From assembly GCA_934445015.1 (NCBI GenBank), contig CAKSDJ010000005.1, positions 1-59,856 on the forward strand: 59,856 nt of DNA, in the 5' to 3' direction. The notes under the pieces are model-generated. The model was given only the letters and a program-made list of their open reading frames with translations. It made no database searches and was not told where the DNA came from. A program made the position numbers and the translations under genes. Of the stretch, positions 52,125 through 59,856 are shown piece by piece. Each line of letters opens with the position of its first letter. The stretch's first letter is position 1. This stretch comes from an uncultured Eubacteriales bacterium (GTDB lineage: Bacteria; Bacillota; Clostridia; Oscillospirales; Acutalibacteraceae).

Positions 52125-53243
52125 ATGCTTGAATTTGAGCAGTTAAAATTGCGTCTTACCGCAAACCGGCAGGAAATTGACGATCTGCGTGACGCAATAG
52201 GTTATGATAAACTTACCCGTGAAATCGAAGAACTTGAACTTAAACAGGCAGAGCCCGGATTTTGGGATGACATTGAAAACTCTCAGGCTGTGGTTCAAAA
52301 AACAGGTAAACTTAAAAATAAGGTAGAAACATACGACAGCATTTTATCATCGTATGAGGACCTTTTGGTCCTTATCGATATGGCTGATGAAGAAGGCGAT
52401 GCTTCTATGGCGGATGAACTTGCCTCGGCAATAGATGAACTTGAGGGCAAGTTATCGTCGCTGCGCCTGCAAACACTGCTTACCGGCGAGTATGACGCAA
52501 ATAACACGCTGCTTACTTTTCATGCCGGTTCGGGCGGAACCGAGGCTATGGATTGGGTTTCAATGCTTGTGCGTATGTATACCCGTTGGAGCGAACGCCA
52601 CGGTTTTAAGGTCAAGGTTCTTGATTTTCTTGACGGCGATGAGGCAGGACTTAAAAGTGCCACAATGTTGGTTGAAGGCGAAAACGCATACGGTTATTTA
52701 AAAAGCGAATCCGGTGTTCACCGACTTGTCAGGGTATCCCCGTTTGACGCGTCAGGCAGGCGGCATACGTCTTTTGCCTCGCTTGAAGTTATGCCCGAAA
52801 TTTCAGATGATACCGATATTGAAATCCGCGAAGAGGATATAAAAATGGACGTTTTTCGCTCGTCGGGCGCGGGCGGTCAGCACATCAATAAAACGTCATC
52901 CGCCGTGCGGCTTACGCATATACCTACAGGCATAGTTGTAGCCTGCCAAAATGAGCGAAGCCAGTTCCAGAACCGTGAGCAGGCTATGCGTATGTTAAAA
53001 TCAAAACTTCTTGAAATTAAAGAACGCGAACATATCGAGAAAATTGAAGATATAAAGGGCGTCCAAAAAGAAATAACCTGGGGCTCGCAAATACGTTCGT
53101 ATGTGTTTATGCCCTATACAATGGCAAAAGATCACCGCACCGGTTTTGAAACGGGCAATATCAACGCCGTTATGGACGGCGACCTTGACGGGTTTATCAA
53201 CGCATATTTAAAAGCAGCGTCTAAAGGTGAACTTGCGATTTAA
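52125..53243 (+). CDS. prfB: Peptide chain release factor 2
   Basis: The 372-residue factor recognises UGA and UAA. The tripeptide S-P-F in V-S-P-F-D-A-S-G-R and the peptidyl-hydrolysis motif G-A-G-G-Q-H-I-N-K-T are intact. The coding frame is uninterrupted from the ATG, so the autoregulatory +1 frameshift at an early UGA seen in many bacteria is absent. ACGGAGG precedes the ATG. Confidence 0.96.
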   Translation: MLEFEQLKLRLTANRQEIDDLRDAIGYDKLTREIEELELKQAEPGFWDDIENSQAVVQKTGKLKNKVETYDSILSSYEDLLVLIDMADEEGDASMADELASAIDELEGKLSSLRLQTLLTGEYDANNTLLTFHAGSGGTEAMDWVSMLVRMYTRWSERHGFKVKVLDFLDGDEAGLKSATMLVEGENAYGYLKSESGVHRLVRVSPFDASGRRHTSFASLEVMPEISDDTDIEIREEDIKMDVFRSSGAGGQHINKTSSAVRLTHIPTGIVVACQNERSQFQNREQAMRMLKSKLLEIKEREHIEKIEDIKGVQKEITWGSQIRSYVFMPYTMAKDHRTGFETGNINAVMDGDLDGFINAYLKAASKGELAI

Positions 53244-53283
53244 ACATAGTTTTAAATATAAATATTTTTATAGGAGCAATAAT

Positions 53284-54234
53284 ATGAAAAAAATTATTTC
53301 CATACTTACGGCGGCAGTTTTAATGTTAACTTTTATTACCGGATGCGGAAAAAGCAAAAGGCAGCTTTACAGCGAGAAAAATCTTGGTAAGTATATTGAA
53401 CTAAATGATTATTTAGGCACACAGGTTGACACGCAGTCTGAAGATTTTGACAGAACGTATATCAAACAATTGGGATCGGTTATAAACAACAGCAAGATAT
53501 ATGATGATGAATTAAAGCAGGAGCTTACATTTGAAACAGGTGAAGATCTGACCGTTGAATTAGGCGATATGGTAAATATTGATTATAAGGGTTATAACGG
53601 CGACACAGCTTTTGAAGGCGGCACTGCCGAGGGCGCGCTTTTGCTTATAGGTTCACAAACATTTATCGATGATTTTGAAGATGAACTCATAGGCGCAAAA
53701 GTCGGCGATACCGTAAATGTTACGGCAACTTTCCCGCAAGATTACGGCAACTCGGATTTAGCGGGAGTCGACGCCGTTTTTGTAGTTAAAATAAATTCAA
53801 TTGCCAAAACCCCTGAAGAAATTTACAATACTTTAAACTTCGGTTCGGTTGACGATTTTAAAGAATATCTTAAAAAGCAATCCGTATATCAGGTTATCCT
53901 CGATGATTTAAATTCAAAAGTAAAAGTAAACGATTATCCCGAAAAGTATCAGCAAATTATGCAGGATTCCGTCATTGAGTATATGGTGTCCAGACAGAAC
54001 GGTGTCAGTGCAGACAGTTTGACCGATAATGATAAAAAAAGTATAAAAGAAAATATTGTTATTCCGATGATGAAGGTAAATATGATGATGTACTACATAT
54101 TGGATAAAGAAAATCTTAAATTGGATGACGAAATTATCGCAAAACAGCAAATAAGTCAACAGGTCATCGCCGAGAGTTACGCCGTTCAGGAAATCGTTAT
54201 GGAATACCTGTACGGAAAGGCAAATATCAAATAA
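53284..54234 (+). CDS. Trigger-factor-like FKBP isomerase lipoprotein
   Basis: The 316-residue protein starts with a signal peptide and a lipobox at F-I-T-G-C-G. An FKBP domain (G-D-M-V-N-I-D-Y-K-G to V-V-K-I-N-S-I) and a helical trigger-factor-like C-terminal domain follow. It should be an extracytoplasmic folding factor or peptidyl-prolyl isomerase tethered to the membrane. The ATG at 53284 is chosen; an in-frame upstream ATG overlaps prfB and would break the signal peptide. Confidence 0.87.
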   Translation: MKKIISILTAAVLMLTFITGCGKSKRQLYSEKNLGKYIELNDYLGTQVDTQSEDFDRTYIKQLGSVINNSKIYDDELKQELTFETGEDLTVELGDMVNIDYKGYNGDTAFEGGTAEGALLLIGSQTFIDDFEDELIGAKVGDTVNVTATFPQDYGNSDLAGVDAVFVVKINSIAKTPEEIYNTLNFGSVDDFKEYLKKQSVYQVILDDLNSKVKVNDYPEKYQQIMQDSVIEYMVSRQNGVSADSLTDNDKKSIKENIVIPMMKVNMMMYYILDKENLKLDDEIIAKQQISQQVIAESYAVQEIVMEYLYGKANIK

Positions 54235-54246
54235 CAAAATTATAAT

Positions 54247-54291
54247 AATTATGCAGGCTGTTATCAATATATAGCCTGCATAATTTAATTT
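54247..54291 (+). terminator. Terminator after the FKBP lipoprotein gene
   Basis: AATTATGCAGGCT and AGCCTGCATAATT form a 13-base stem followed by a short T-rich stretch. Confidence 0.7.
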
Positions 54292-54326
54292 CAGATAAAA
54301 AGTGTGCAAAATACAGAATATATCAC

Positions 54327-54355
54327 TTGCAAATTTTTGTGTTTTCGTGTAAAAT
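54327..54355 (+). promoter_or_regulatory. Sigma-A promoter for the PucR-type regulator
   Basis: TTGCAA, 17 bases, TAAAAT, 53 bases before the start codon. Confidence 0.6.
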
Positions 54356-54408
54356 GTATATGTATGTATTTAGAAATAAATTATATTTGATTAGGAAGTG
54401 TAAAAAGT

Positions 54409-55485
54409 ATGTCAAACCGTTTATTTCAATCAGTAATTTATCAGATGAAAGATGCAATCGACAAAACTTTCGGCGTGATTGACGCAAACAATACAATAAT
54501 TGCTTGCAGCGAACTCGGCAGAATAGGCGAGCAGCTTGATGTTTCGGTTATTCCCGTTGCCGACGGCTTTACCGACGGTGGTTATACGTTTAAACCCGTT
54601 GTTTCGGCACAAGGCACCGATTACACCGTATTTGTTGACGGCACAGATATTATGTGCAGCAAGTATGCTTTGGTCATTGCCGTTGCATTTGCAAATATTA
54701 AAAATTATTATGATGAAAAATATGACCGCAGCAATTTTATTAAGGATATTATTCTTGATAACATTTTGCCCGGTGATATATACATTAAGGCGCGTGAACT
54801 GTATTTTGAAAGCGATGTTTCAAGAACGGTAATAATTATACGTAATCTTGACGGCGGCGATGTTTCAATTTACGAAGTTTTGCAAAATCTGTTCCCTGAA
54901 AAGAAAAAAGACTTTGTTATAAATATTAACGAAACAGATATTGCGCTTGTTAAAGAAACCAAGTCTGATATTGACCGCAAAGACATTGAAAATCTCGCGT
55001 CATCTATTGCCGATACACTTTCGGGCGAATTTTACGTTCATACGGTTATCGGCATAGGCACTACCGTAAGCAATCTTAAAAACCTTGCAAAATCATTTAA
55101 AGAGGCGCAGACCGCTCTTGAAGTTGGCAAGGTATTTGACACCGAAAAAACGATCATTTCTTATGACAATCTCGGCATTGCAAGGCTTATTTATCAGTTG
55201 CCTACAACACTTTGCGAAACCTTCTTAAAAGAAGTATTTAAACGCGGTTCTATAGATAATCTTGACCAGGAAACGCTTTTTACAATACAAAGATTTTTCG
55301 AAAACAACCTTAATGTGTCCGAGACATCGCGAAAATTGTTTGTACACCGTAATACTTTGGTGTACCGTCTTGAAAAAATCAAAAAAATTACCGGTCTTGA
55401 TCTCCGTGAATTTGACCACGCCATTGTTTTTAAAATTGCGCTTATGGTCAACAAGTATTTAAAAAGCAATCCTATAAAATATTGA
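54409..55485 (+). CDS. PucR/CdaR-type helix-turn-helix regulator
   Basis: The 358-residue protein ends with the typical PucR C-terminal helix-turn-helix (N-V-S-E-T-S-R-K-L-F-V-H-R-N-T-L-V-Y-R-L). The N-terminal region begins like a CdaR-type sugar-diacid or GAF-related sensor (S-V-I-Y-Q-M-K). It lies directly upstream of ftsEX on the same strand and could affect their expression, but the ligand is unknown. Confidence 0.85.
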   Translation: MSNRLFQSVIYQMKDAIDKTFGVIDANNTIIACSELGRIGEQLDVSVIPVADGFTDGGYTFKPVVSAQGTDYTVFVDGTDIMCSKYALVIAVAFANIKNYYDEKYDRSNFIKDIILDNILPGDIYIKARELYFESDVSRTVIIIRNLDGGDVSIYEVLQNLFPEKKKDFVININETDIALVKETKSDIDRKDIENLASSIADTLSGEFYVHTVIGIGTTVSNLKNLAKSFKEAQTALEVGKVFDTEKTIISYDNLGIARLIYQLPTTLCETFLKEVFKRGSIDNLDQETLFTIQRFFENNLNVSETSRKLFVHRNTLVYRLEKIKKITGLDLREFDHAIVFKIALMVNKYLKSNPIKY

Positions 55486-55506
55486 TTGAAAGAGTGATTT
55501 TTTTCT

Positions 55507-56241
55507 ATGTCTGAAGAACTACTCGAGCAATTTGCAGACAATTCAGGTCATGCAGAGCCCGTAATAGAATTCAGGGGTGTATCTAAAACTTACCCGAGTG
55601 GCACTCACGCCTTAGAAGATGTAAATATAAGAATAAACAAGGGCGAGTTTGTGTTTGTTGTTGGTTCATCCGGTGCAGGCAAAAGCACATTTATGAAACT
55701 TATTATGCGCGAAGAAAAGGCAAACACCGGCATTATAAGCGTTAACGGGTTTAACCTTACTAAGATGCCGCGCAAACAGGTGCCTATGCTTCGCCGCACT
55801 ATGGGTATAGTATTTCAGGATTTCAGGCTTATACCGACTATGAATGTTTTTGACAACGTTGCGTTTGCCATGCACGTTGTGGGTGAGTCGGGCCGTGATG
55901 TCCGCCGTGCGGTTTCAAAGGCACTCAGCAAGGTAGGTCTCGGTGATAAGGCGCGTTCAATGCCGATGCAACTTTCGGGCGGCGAGCAACAGCGCGTGGG
56001 TCTTGCGCGTGCGCTTGTAAATAATCCGGATTTAATTATCGCGGACGAGCCTACCGGTAATGTTGACCCAAATATGTCTTATGAGATAGTATCGCTGCTT
56101 ACCGAAATAAACAAGCGCGGCACAACCATTTTAATGGTAACGCATGACCATAACCTTGTAAGGGATTTTAAGCACCGTGTAATTATGCTTGACAGCGGCA
56201 GAATAGTTGCCGACAACGCGGCAGGAGGTGCTGAACAATGA
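55507..56241 (+). CDS. ftsE: Cell division ATP-binding protein FtsE
   Basis: The 244-residue ABC ATPase has Walker A G-S-S-G-A-G-K-S-T, signature L-S-G-G-E-Q-Q-R, Walker B L-I-I-A-D-E-P-T and the switch His in V-T-H-D-H. G-T-H-A-L-E-D-V-N and N-V-D-P-N-M-S are typical of FtsE. With FtsX it transmits ATP hydrolysis to extracellular peptidoglycan hydrolases. Ends four bases inside ftsX. Confidence 0.96.
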   Translation: MSEELLEQFADNSGHAEPVIEFRGVSKTYPSGTHALEDVNIRINKGEFVFVVGSSGAGKSTFMKLIMREEKANTGIISVNGFNLTKMPRKQVPMLRRTMGIVFQDFRLIPTMNVFDNVAFAMHVVGESGRDVRRAVSKALSKVGLGDKARSMPMQLSGGEQQRVGLARALVNNPDLIIADEPTGNVDPNMSYEIVSLLTEINKRGTTILMVTHDHNLVRDFKHRVIMLDSGRIVADNAAGGAEQ

Positions 56242-57248
56242 AGGTAGGAAGTGCAAAATATCTCATCAAAGAGGGCTTCAGGGGTGCATGGGCAAACCGC
56301 CTTATGTCGCTTGCTTCAATCGGCGTTCTTGTTGCGTGTATGGTTGTAATGGGTCTTGCGATACTTATTTCCGAAAACGTAAATGTTGCAATCGGCAACC
56401 TTGAACAGCAAAATGTTGTTATGGTTTATATGAAAGATTATAACTGGGCGCTCTACAGTGAAAATAAATCAGGTGAAGAACCTGCCGAAGGTGCCGATCA
56501 AAACGGTATATCCGACTCCGATTATATAATACATAACGATGAGGAAGCGCAGGCTTTTTGCGATAAAATAGCGGCACTTGATAATGTTGCTTCGGTTGAG
56601 TATATTTCAAGCGAATCGGGTCTTGAATCGGTAAAAGACGGTATGCTTGACGGGCAAAGCGAGTATTTTACATTTCTTGATGATGAATACGGAAATCCGC
56701 TTTCGGCTGCCGCAAAAGTTACTATGACCGATATGTCGCTTTTTGATGATACAATCGAGCAGATAAAGGCAATTGACGGCGTAGATACAATACAGTCGCA
56801 AAGCGATCTTGCCGACCGCATAACCGCTGTTAAACAGGGTATTTATGTTGCAGGCATCTGGATTATCGCCATACTTATAATAATTTCACTTGTAATTGTT
56901 TCAAACACAATAAGAGTAACAATGTACAGCCGCAAACTTGAAATAAGCATTATGAAAGCGGTAGGCGCCACAAACGCCTTTATAAGAATACCGTTTGTTA
57001 TCGAGGGTATTTTGATAGGTATTATATCCGCTTTGATTTCAGAAGGTCTGCTTTATTTCTGCTACCGTGTGGCAACAGAAACAATTTCAAAAACGCTGGG
57101 CACATCCAATATAGTAAAATACGGTGATATGGCAGTTTATCTGTTGCTTGTATTTATTGCAATAGGCATATTTGCAGGTATGTTAGGCAGCCTTATTATG
57201 ATAAGAAAGTATTTAAAACGCGAGGGCAGCGAGTTTTCAGCCATATAA
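56238..57248 (+). CDS. ftsX: Cell division protein FtsX
   Basis: The 336-residue membrane protein has one N-terminal and three C-terminal membrane segments around a large extracellular loop. Motifs such as A-N-R-L-M-S-L-A-S-I and V-G-A-T-N-A-F-I-R-I-P-F fit FtsX. The extracellular loop (about residues 60-190) is larger and more acidic than in many relatives. GCAGGAGGTG precedes the ATG, which overlaps the ftsE stop. Confidence 0.95.
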   Translation: MKVGSAKYLIKEGFRGAWANRLMSLASIGVLVACMVVMGLAILISENVNVAIGNLEQQNVVMVYMKDYNWALYSENKSGEEPAEGADQNGISDSDYIIHNDEEAQAFCDKIAALDNVASVEYISSESGLESVKDGMLDGQSEYFTFLDDEYGNPLSAAAKVTMTDMSLFDDTIEQIKAIDGVDTIQSQSDLADRITAVKQGIYVAGIWIIAILIIISLVIVSNTIRVTMYSRKLEISIMKAVGATNAFIRIPFVIEGILIGIISALISEGLLYFCYRVATETISKTLGTSNIVKYGDMAVYLLLVFIAIGIFAGMLGSLIMIRKYLKREGSEFSAI

Positions 57249-57311
57249 TATAAATTTAAAAATCTAACTATGTTTTTGCGCTTTGCAGCGCAGAAAGGAC
57301 AGTATTAAATT

Positions 57312-58529
57312 ATGAAATTCAGTTTAAAGCGTTTAATAACGGTTGTACTATGTATAATCGTAGGGGTTACATCAACACTTTATACTGCGGCACTCACACA
57401 GTCACAAAGAAACAGTTTGAATAACGATATTGCCAAACTCAAACAACAGGCAAGCGATATTCAGTCTGAGATCAACAAACTTAAGGCCGAAAAAAAAGAT
57501 CAGGCTGCAATTCTTGCCGCTGTGCGAAAAAAGATTGCCAATACACAGGCACAAATTGATCGTTGCAATCAGGAAATATCTTCCATAAATTCTAAAATTG
57601 CAGCAAATAAGGCAGAGATTGCCGCAAAAGAATCTGAGATTGAGGACGATCAACTTGCTTTCAAAAAGCGTATAAGAGCAATTTATATGAGCAATTCCGA
57701 CAGCTCGGTTCAAATACTTTTGGGTGCAGAAAACTTTGCCCAGTTTTTACAACTTTCGCAACTTACATCATCGGTATCTTCGCATGATAAGCGCCTGATT
57801 GAAGATTTGAAGGCAGAGATAAGTGTTTTAAACGAAAAGATAGCCGAAAATGAGGAACTTTTAAATCAGCAGGTATCAATTAAAAGCACTATCGCCGAAC
57901 AGCAAAAAGAGCTTGAAACGCAGGAAAATGAGGCGGCTTCAATATACAATAATATTGAGAGTGAGCAGTCCGATAAACAGGATGATGTTGACGCAATAAA
58001 TGCACAGGTTAAAAAACTTCAGAAACAACTTGAAGATGACATAGCTTCAAGAAACTACAGCTCGTTTATAAACCCGAATACCGGTTTGCAGTGGCCTGTC
58101 AGCGGATTTTTTAACATAAGTGCAGGATTTCAAAGTAATGATGCGGTACACAAGGGCAGACATAACGGCATAGATATATCCGGCGGCTCAATAAGCGGTC
58201 AACCCATACGTGCTATCGCAGACGGATATGTAACGCTTGTAAATAACAGTTGTACCCATAACTACAAGAAAAACGGCAACTGCTGCGGCAACGGTTACGG
58301 CAACTATTGTACTATCAACCACGGTACGCTTACCGTTAACGGCAACTCTGCAAATTATGTTGCTTATTATGCGCACGCTTCAAGGATTATTGTTTCAAAC
58401 GGGCAGTATGTAAAGCAGGGTGATGTAGTAGGTTATGTAGGAACAACCGGTTGGTCAACGGGTTATCATCTGCATTTGGGTATTCTCAGAAACGGCAGTT
58501 GGATAAATCCGTATCCGTTGTTCTTCTGA
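57312..58529 (+). CDS. PcsB/CwlO-like coiled-coil M23 peptidase
   Basis: The 405-residue exported protein has a signal peptide, a long N-terminal coiled coil (about 30-250) and an M23 LytM-type domain with H-N-G-I-D-I-S-G-G (zinc) and H-L-H-L-G. The order FtsE-FtsX-hydrolase is the well-known division module in which FtsX activates the coiled-coil hydrolase at the septum. AAAGGAC precedes the ATG. Confidence 0.93.
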   Translation: MKFSLKRLITVVLCIIVGVTSTLYTAALTQSQRNSLNNDIAKLKQQASDIQSEINKLKAEKKDQAAILAAVRKKIANTQAQIDRCNQEISSINSKIAANKAEIAAKESEIEDDQLAFKKRIRAIYMSNSDSSVQILLGAENFAQFLQLSQLTSSVSSHDKRLIEDLKAEISVLNEKIAENEELLNQQVSIKSTIAEQQKELETQENEAASIYNNIESEQSDKQDDVDAINAQVKKLQKQLEDDIASRNYSSFINPNTGLQWPVSGFFNISAGFQSNDAVHKGRHNGIDISGGSISGQPIRAIADGYVTLVNNSCTHNYKKNGNCCGNGYGNYCTINHGTLTVNGNSANYVAYYAHASRIIVSNGQYVKQGDVVGYVGTTGWSTGYHLHLGILRNGSWINPYPLFF

Positions 58530-58530
58530 A

Positions 58531-59046
58531 ATGGATAAAACTGTAAAATTCAGAATAGTAATCGCCGTACTTCTTATTTGTTGGATGGCAGTAATATTTG
58601 CTTTTTCTGCACAGCCTGCAAAACAGTCAACAGATGTAAGCGACGGATTTGTAACAGCGACGATTACGGTTTTTTACCCTGAGTTTGATAATCTTACCGA
58701 TGAAACTCAGGCGGATATAACAGATAAACTTACGTATGTAATAAGAAAGACGGCCCATTTTTCAGAATATTTTATATTGGGCGTTTTGTCATCATTGTTT
58801 TCTGTTACGTTTAAAAAATATAATATTATCGGCAAAGGTGTCGCCTCGGCAGCATTTTGTGCCGCGTACGCCGCAAGCGATGAATTGCACCAATTTTACG
58901 TACCCGGCAGGGCGTGTCGTTTAACAGATGTGTTAATAGATTTTGCAGGCGCCTTGACCGCCGTATTGTTGGTTATACTTGTGGCTTTAAAAAAAACAAA
59001 AAAATTCGGTAAATCGGGTGAAAAAAGATGCGTAAAAAAGATTTGA
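58531..59046 (+). CDS. VanZ-family membrane protein (second copy)
   Basis: The 171-residue protein is a compact VanZ: W-M-A-V-I-F-A-F-S-A-Q-P, R-K-T-A-H-F-S-E-Y-F-I-L-G and D-E-L-H-Q-F-Y-V-P-G-R-A-C, with four membrane segments. It begins one base after the hydrolase stop with no clear ribosome binding site, so translation is probably coupled. Confidence 0.88.
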   Translation: MDKTVKFRIVIAVLLICWMAVIFAFSAQPAKQSTDVSDGFVTATITVFYPEFDNLTDETQADITDKLTYVIRKTAHFSEYFILGVLSSLFSVTFKKYNIIGKGVASAAFCAAYAASDELHQFYVPGRACRLTDVLIDFAGALTAVLLVILVALKKTKKFGKSGEKRCVKKI

Positions 59047-59507
59047 TAAAGCAAAATTTAACGCTGTTTGAAGAGTTGCAAAAATCAAAACTTGAATTAT
59101 CCGAGTTAAAAAAGCAACTTAAAAAATCCGTTGATGAAATTGATGTTTTAAAATCTGAAATATCAAATATTAAAACCGTCGAACCGGAAATTACCGAGCC
59201 TATGCGCCGCCTTGAAGAAAAGGTTATTTTAAGTGCTTCTTTTAAACCCGATATGGAGTACGGCGCAAAAGCCATAGGGCAGATAGTTGTATCCGCCGCA
59301 AATTACAGCAATAAACTTACCGCTGACGGAAACGACTCTTACAAAGAACTTGTGAATTTGATTTTAGGCAAAACCGAAATCGCCAAATCCGAAATACTCG
59401 GTGTTGTCGAAACCGACGACTCAACAGAAATCAAAACTTCAAAAATCGATAAAATAGTTACTGATGCAAATGAGTATTTTGAAAGCGTAATAGCGCAAAT
59501 AGTGTAG
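59028..59507 (+). CDS. Coiled-coil protein of unknown function, 159 aa
   Basis: The first 55 residues form a strong coiled coil (E-L-Q-K-S-K-L-E-L-S-E-L-K-K-Q-L). The rest is acidic and helical. No membrane segment or signal peptide is found. It overlaps VanZ by 19 bases and is the last gene before a strong terminator, so it belongs to the ftsEX-hydrolase unit. A division-linked role is a guess from context. GGGTGA precedes the ATG. Confidence 0.65.
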   Translation: MRKKDLIKQNLTLFEELQKSKLELSELKKQLKKSVDEIDVLKSEISNIKTVEPEITEPMRRLEEKVILSASFKPDMEYGAKAIGQIVVSAANYSNKLTADGNDSYKELVNLILGKTEIAKSEILGVVETDDSTEIKTSKIDKIVTDANEYFESVIAQIV

Positions 59508-59541
59508 TTTAAAAAGGTATGCGGCGGCATACCTTTTTAAA
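59508..59541. terminator. Terminator closing the ftsE operon
   Basis: TTTAAAAAGGTATGC and GCATACCTTTTTAAA form a perfect 15-base stem with a four-base loop and T run. Confidence 0.9.
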
Positions 59542-59568
59542 TTCACAAAAAGTTAATTATTTAATGTA

Positions 59569-59597
59569 TTGACATAATTTTCTGACGGCGTTATAAT
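59569..59597 (+). promoter_or_regulatory. Consensus sigma-A promoter of the MarR-type gene
   Basis: TTGACA and TATAAT separated by 17 bases: exact consensus on both elements. Confidence 0.88.
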
Positions 59598-59600
59598 ACT

Positions 59601-59622
59601 AAATGTTAGCAAACTAACATTT
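59601..59622. promoter_or_regulatory. Palindromic MarR-type operator
   Basis: AAATGTTAG CAAA CTAACATTT: nine-base perfect arms around four bases, placed where transcription should begin, four bases after the -10 element. Binding here would block the promoter. Confidence 0.8.
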
Positions 59623-59635
59623 TGGGAGGTGTATT

Positions 59636-59856
59636 ATGCCTGATAAAAGATATCTCGGATTTGAAATAAGATCGCTTAACAATTTGGTTAAACGCTATCT
59701 TGAAAGCAAAAAACCAATCGAACTTGACAAATCCACAGGCGTTCACGGTTGGGCAATACGCTATTTTTATGAAAACCGTGATCGCGATGTTTTTCAACGT
59801 GATTTTGAAGCGCGTTTTTCTATCAGGCGCTCAACAGCCACGAATATGCTTAAACT
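59636..59856 (+). CDS. MarR-family transcriptional regulator, 3'-truncated
   Basis: The window ends after 73 codons. The visible part (G-F-E-I-R-S-L-N-N-L-V-K-R, then R-D-F-E-A-R-F-S-I-R-R-S-T-A-T-N-M-L) matches the dimerisation helix and start of the winged-helix region of MarR proteins. GGGAGGTG precedes the ATG. The perfect palindrome at the promoter suggests autorepression. Confidence 0.8.
   Translation, partial: MPDKRYLGFEIRSLNNLVKRYLESKKPIELDKSTGVHGWAIRYFYENRDRDVFQRDFEARFSIRRSTATNMLK

Noticed and set aside
1..59856. CRISPR array, prophage, integron or toxin-antitoxin module
   Set aside because: No regularly spaced short repeats, cas genes, integrase, phage structural genes or recognisable toxin pairs are present.

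Overview
The window looks like a chromosomal segment of a low-to-mid GC, endospore-forming, anaerobic gut-type Clostridia, most like Oscillospiraceae/Ruminococcaceae. That placement is an inference. It rests on sporulation genes (SpoIIR, a GerA-family protein, both dipicolinate synthase subunits, a PdaB-like deacetylase), strong Gram-positive ribosome binding sites with frequent TTG/GTG starts, a dgt-dnaG-rpoD core block, and a cohesin/dockerin gene pair. No rRNA is present for confirmation. There are no gene-free stretches above 300 bases; the longest spacer is about 217 bases, at 40289-40505.

Layout. 1-5347: the end of an alpha/beta hydrolase, then on the minus strand a TauE-like exporter, tRNA-Leu(CAA) and a YhaN/YhaO (SbcCD-like) nuclease pair. 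5497-9801: a membrane-anchored polysaccharide deacetylase, VanZ-like protein, IspE, SpoIIR, ribosomal protein L31 and a YigZ-family protein. 9861-13740: dNTPase, primase and the major sigma factor. 13770-15827: a broken lipoprotein gene, a TSCPD protein, an unknown protein and an unusual amidase. 15850-24044 (minus strand): orphan GerA protein, a GH16 enzyme without a signal peptide, an unknown membrane protein, FolD, Lgt, an M16 peptidase pair and Maf. 24196-28758: NrdR, then adjacent GluRS and GlnRS, then a Nif3-like protein.

28770-40411 is the accessory heart of the window. It holds a secreted transglutaminase-like protein ending in a dockerin, followed by a membrane-anchored single-cohesin protein. 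Next come an AraC regulator and a divergent tandem pair of very large putative carbohydrate-active proteins. The first of these is 699 residues and lacks a signal peptide. The second is 1759 residues, secreted and multimodular. The two share a block of 1655 identical bases with abrupt edges, which suggests recent gene conversion or duplication. The second is followed by a 42-codon peptide that appears to start at ATT and overlaps a low-complexity lipoprotein gene.

40506-48563: a PdaB-like deacetylase, Cys-rich small protein, RuvX, a histidine phosphatase, cyclophilin, a lone RfbA, UxaC, DpaB/DpaA and a CCA-adding enzyme. 48643-54234: MurC, an AlaX-type editing protein, PrmA, RF2 and a trigger-factor-like FKBP lipoprotein. 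54409-59507: a PucR-type regulator, then FtsE-FtsX-PcsB-like hydrolase, a second VanZ protein and a coiled-coil protein, which form a likely division/cell-wall operon. The window ends inside a MarR-family gene that has a textbook promoter and a perfect palindromic operator.

Most of the window is ordinary housekeeping. The observations most worth following are the 1655-base identical repeat and its intracellular/secreted protein pair, the ATT-started peptide, the cohesin/dockerin neighbours, and two terminators whose 3' arm carries the ribosome binding site of the next gene.
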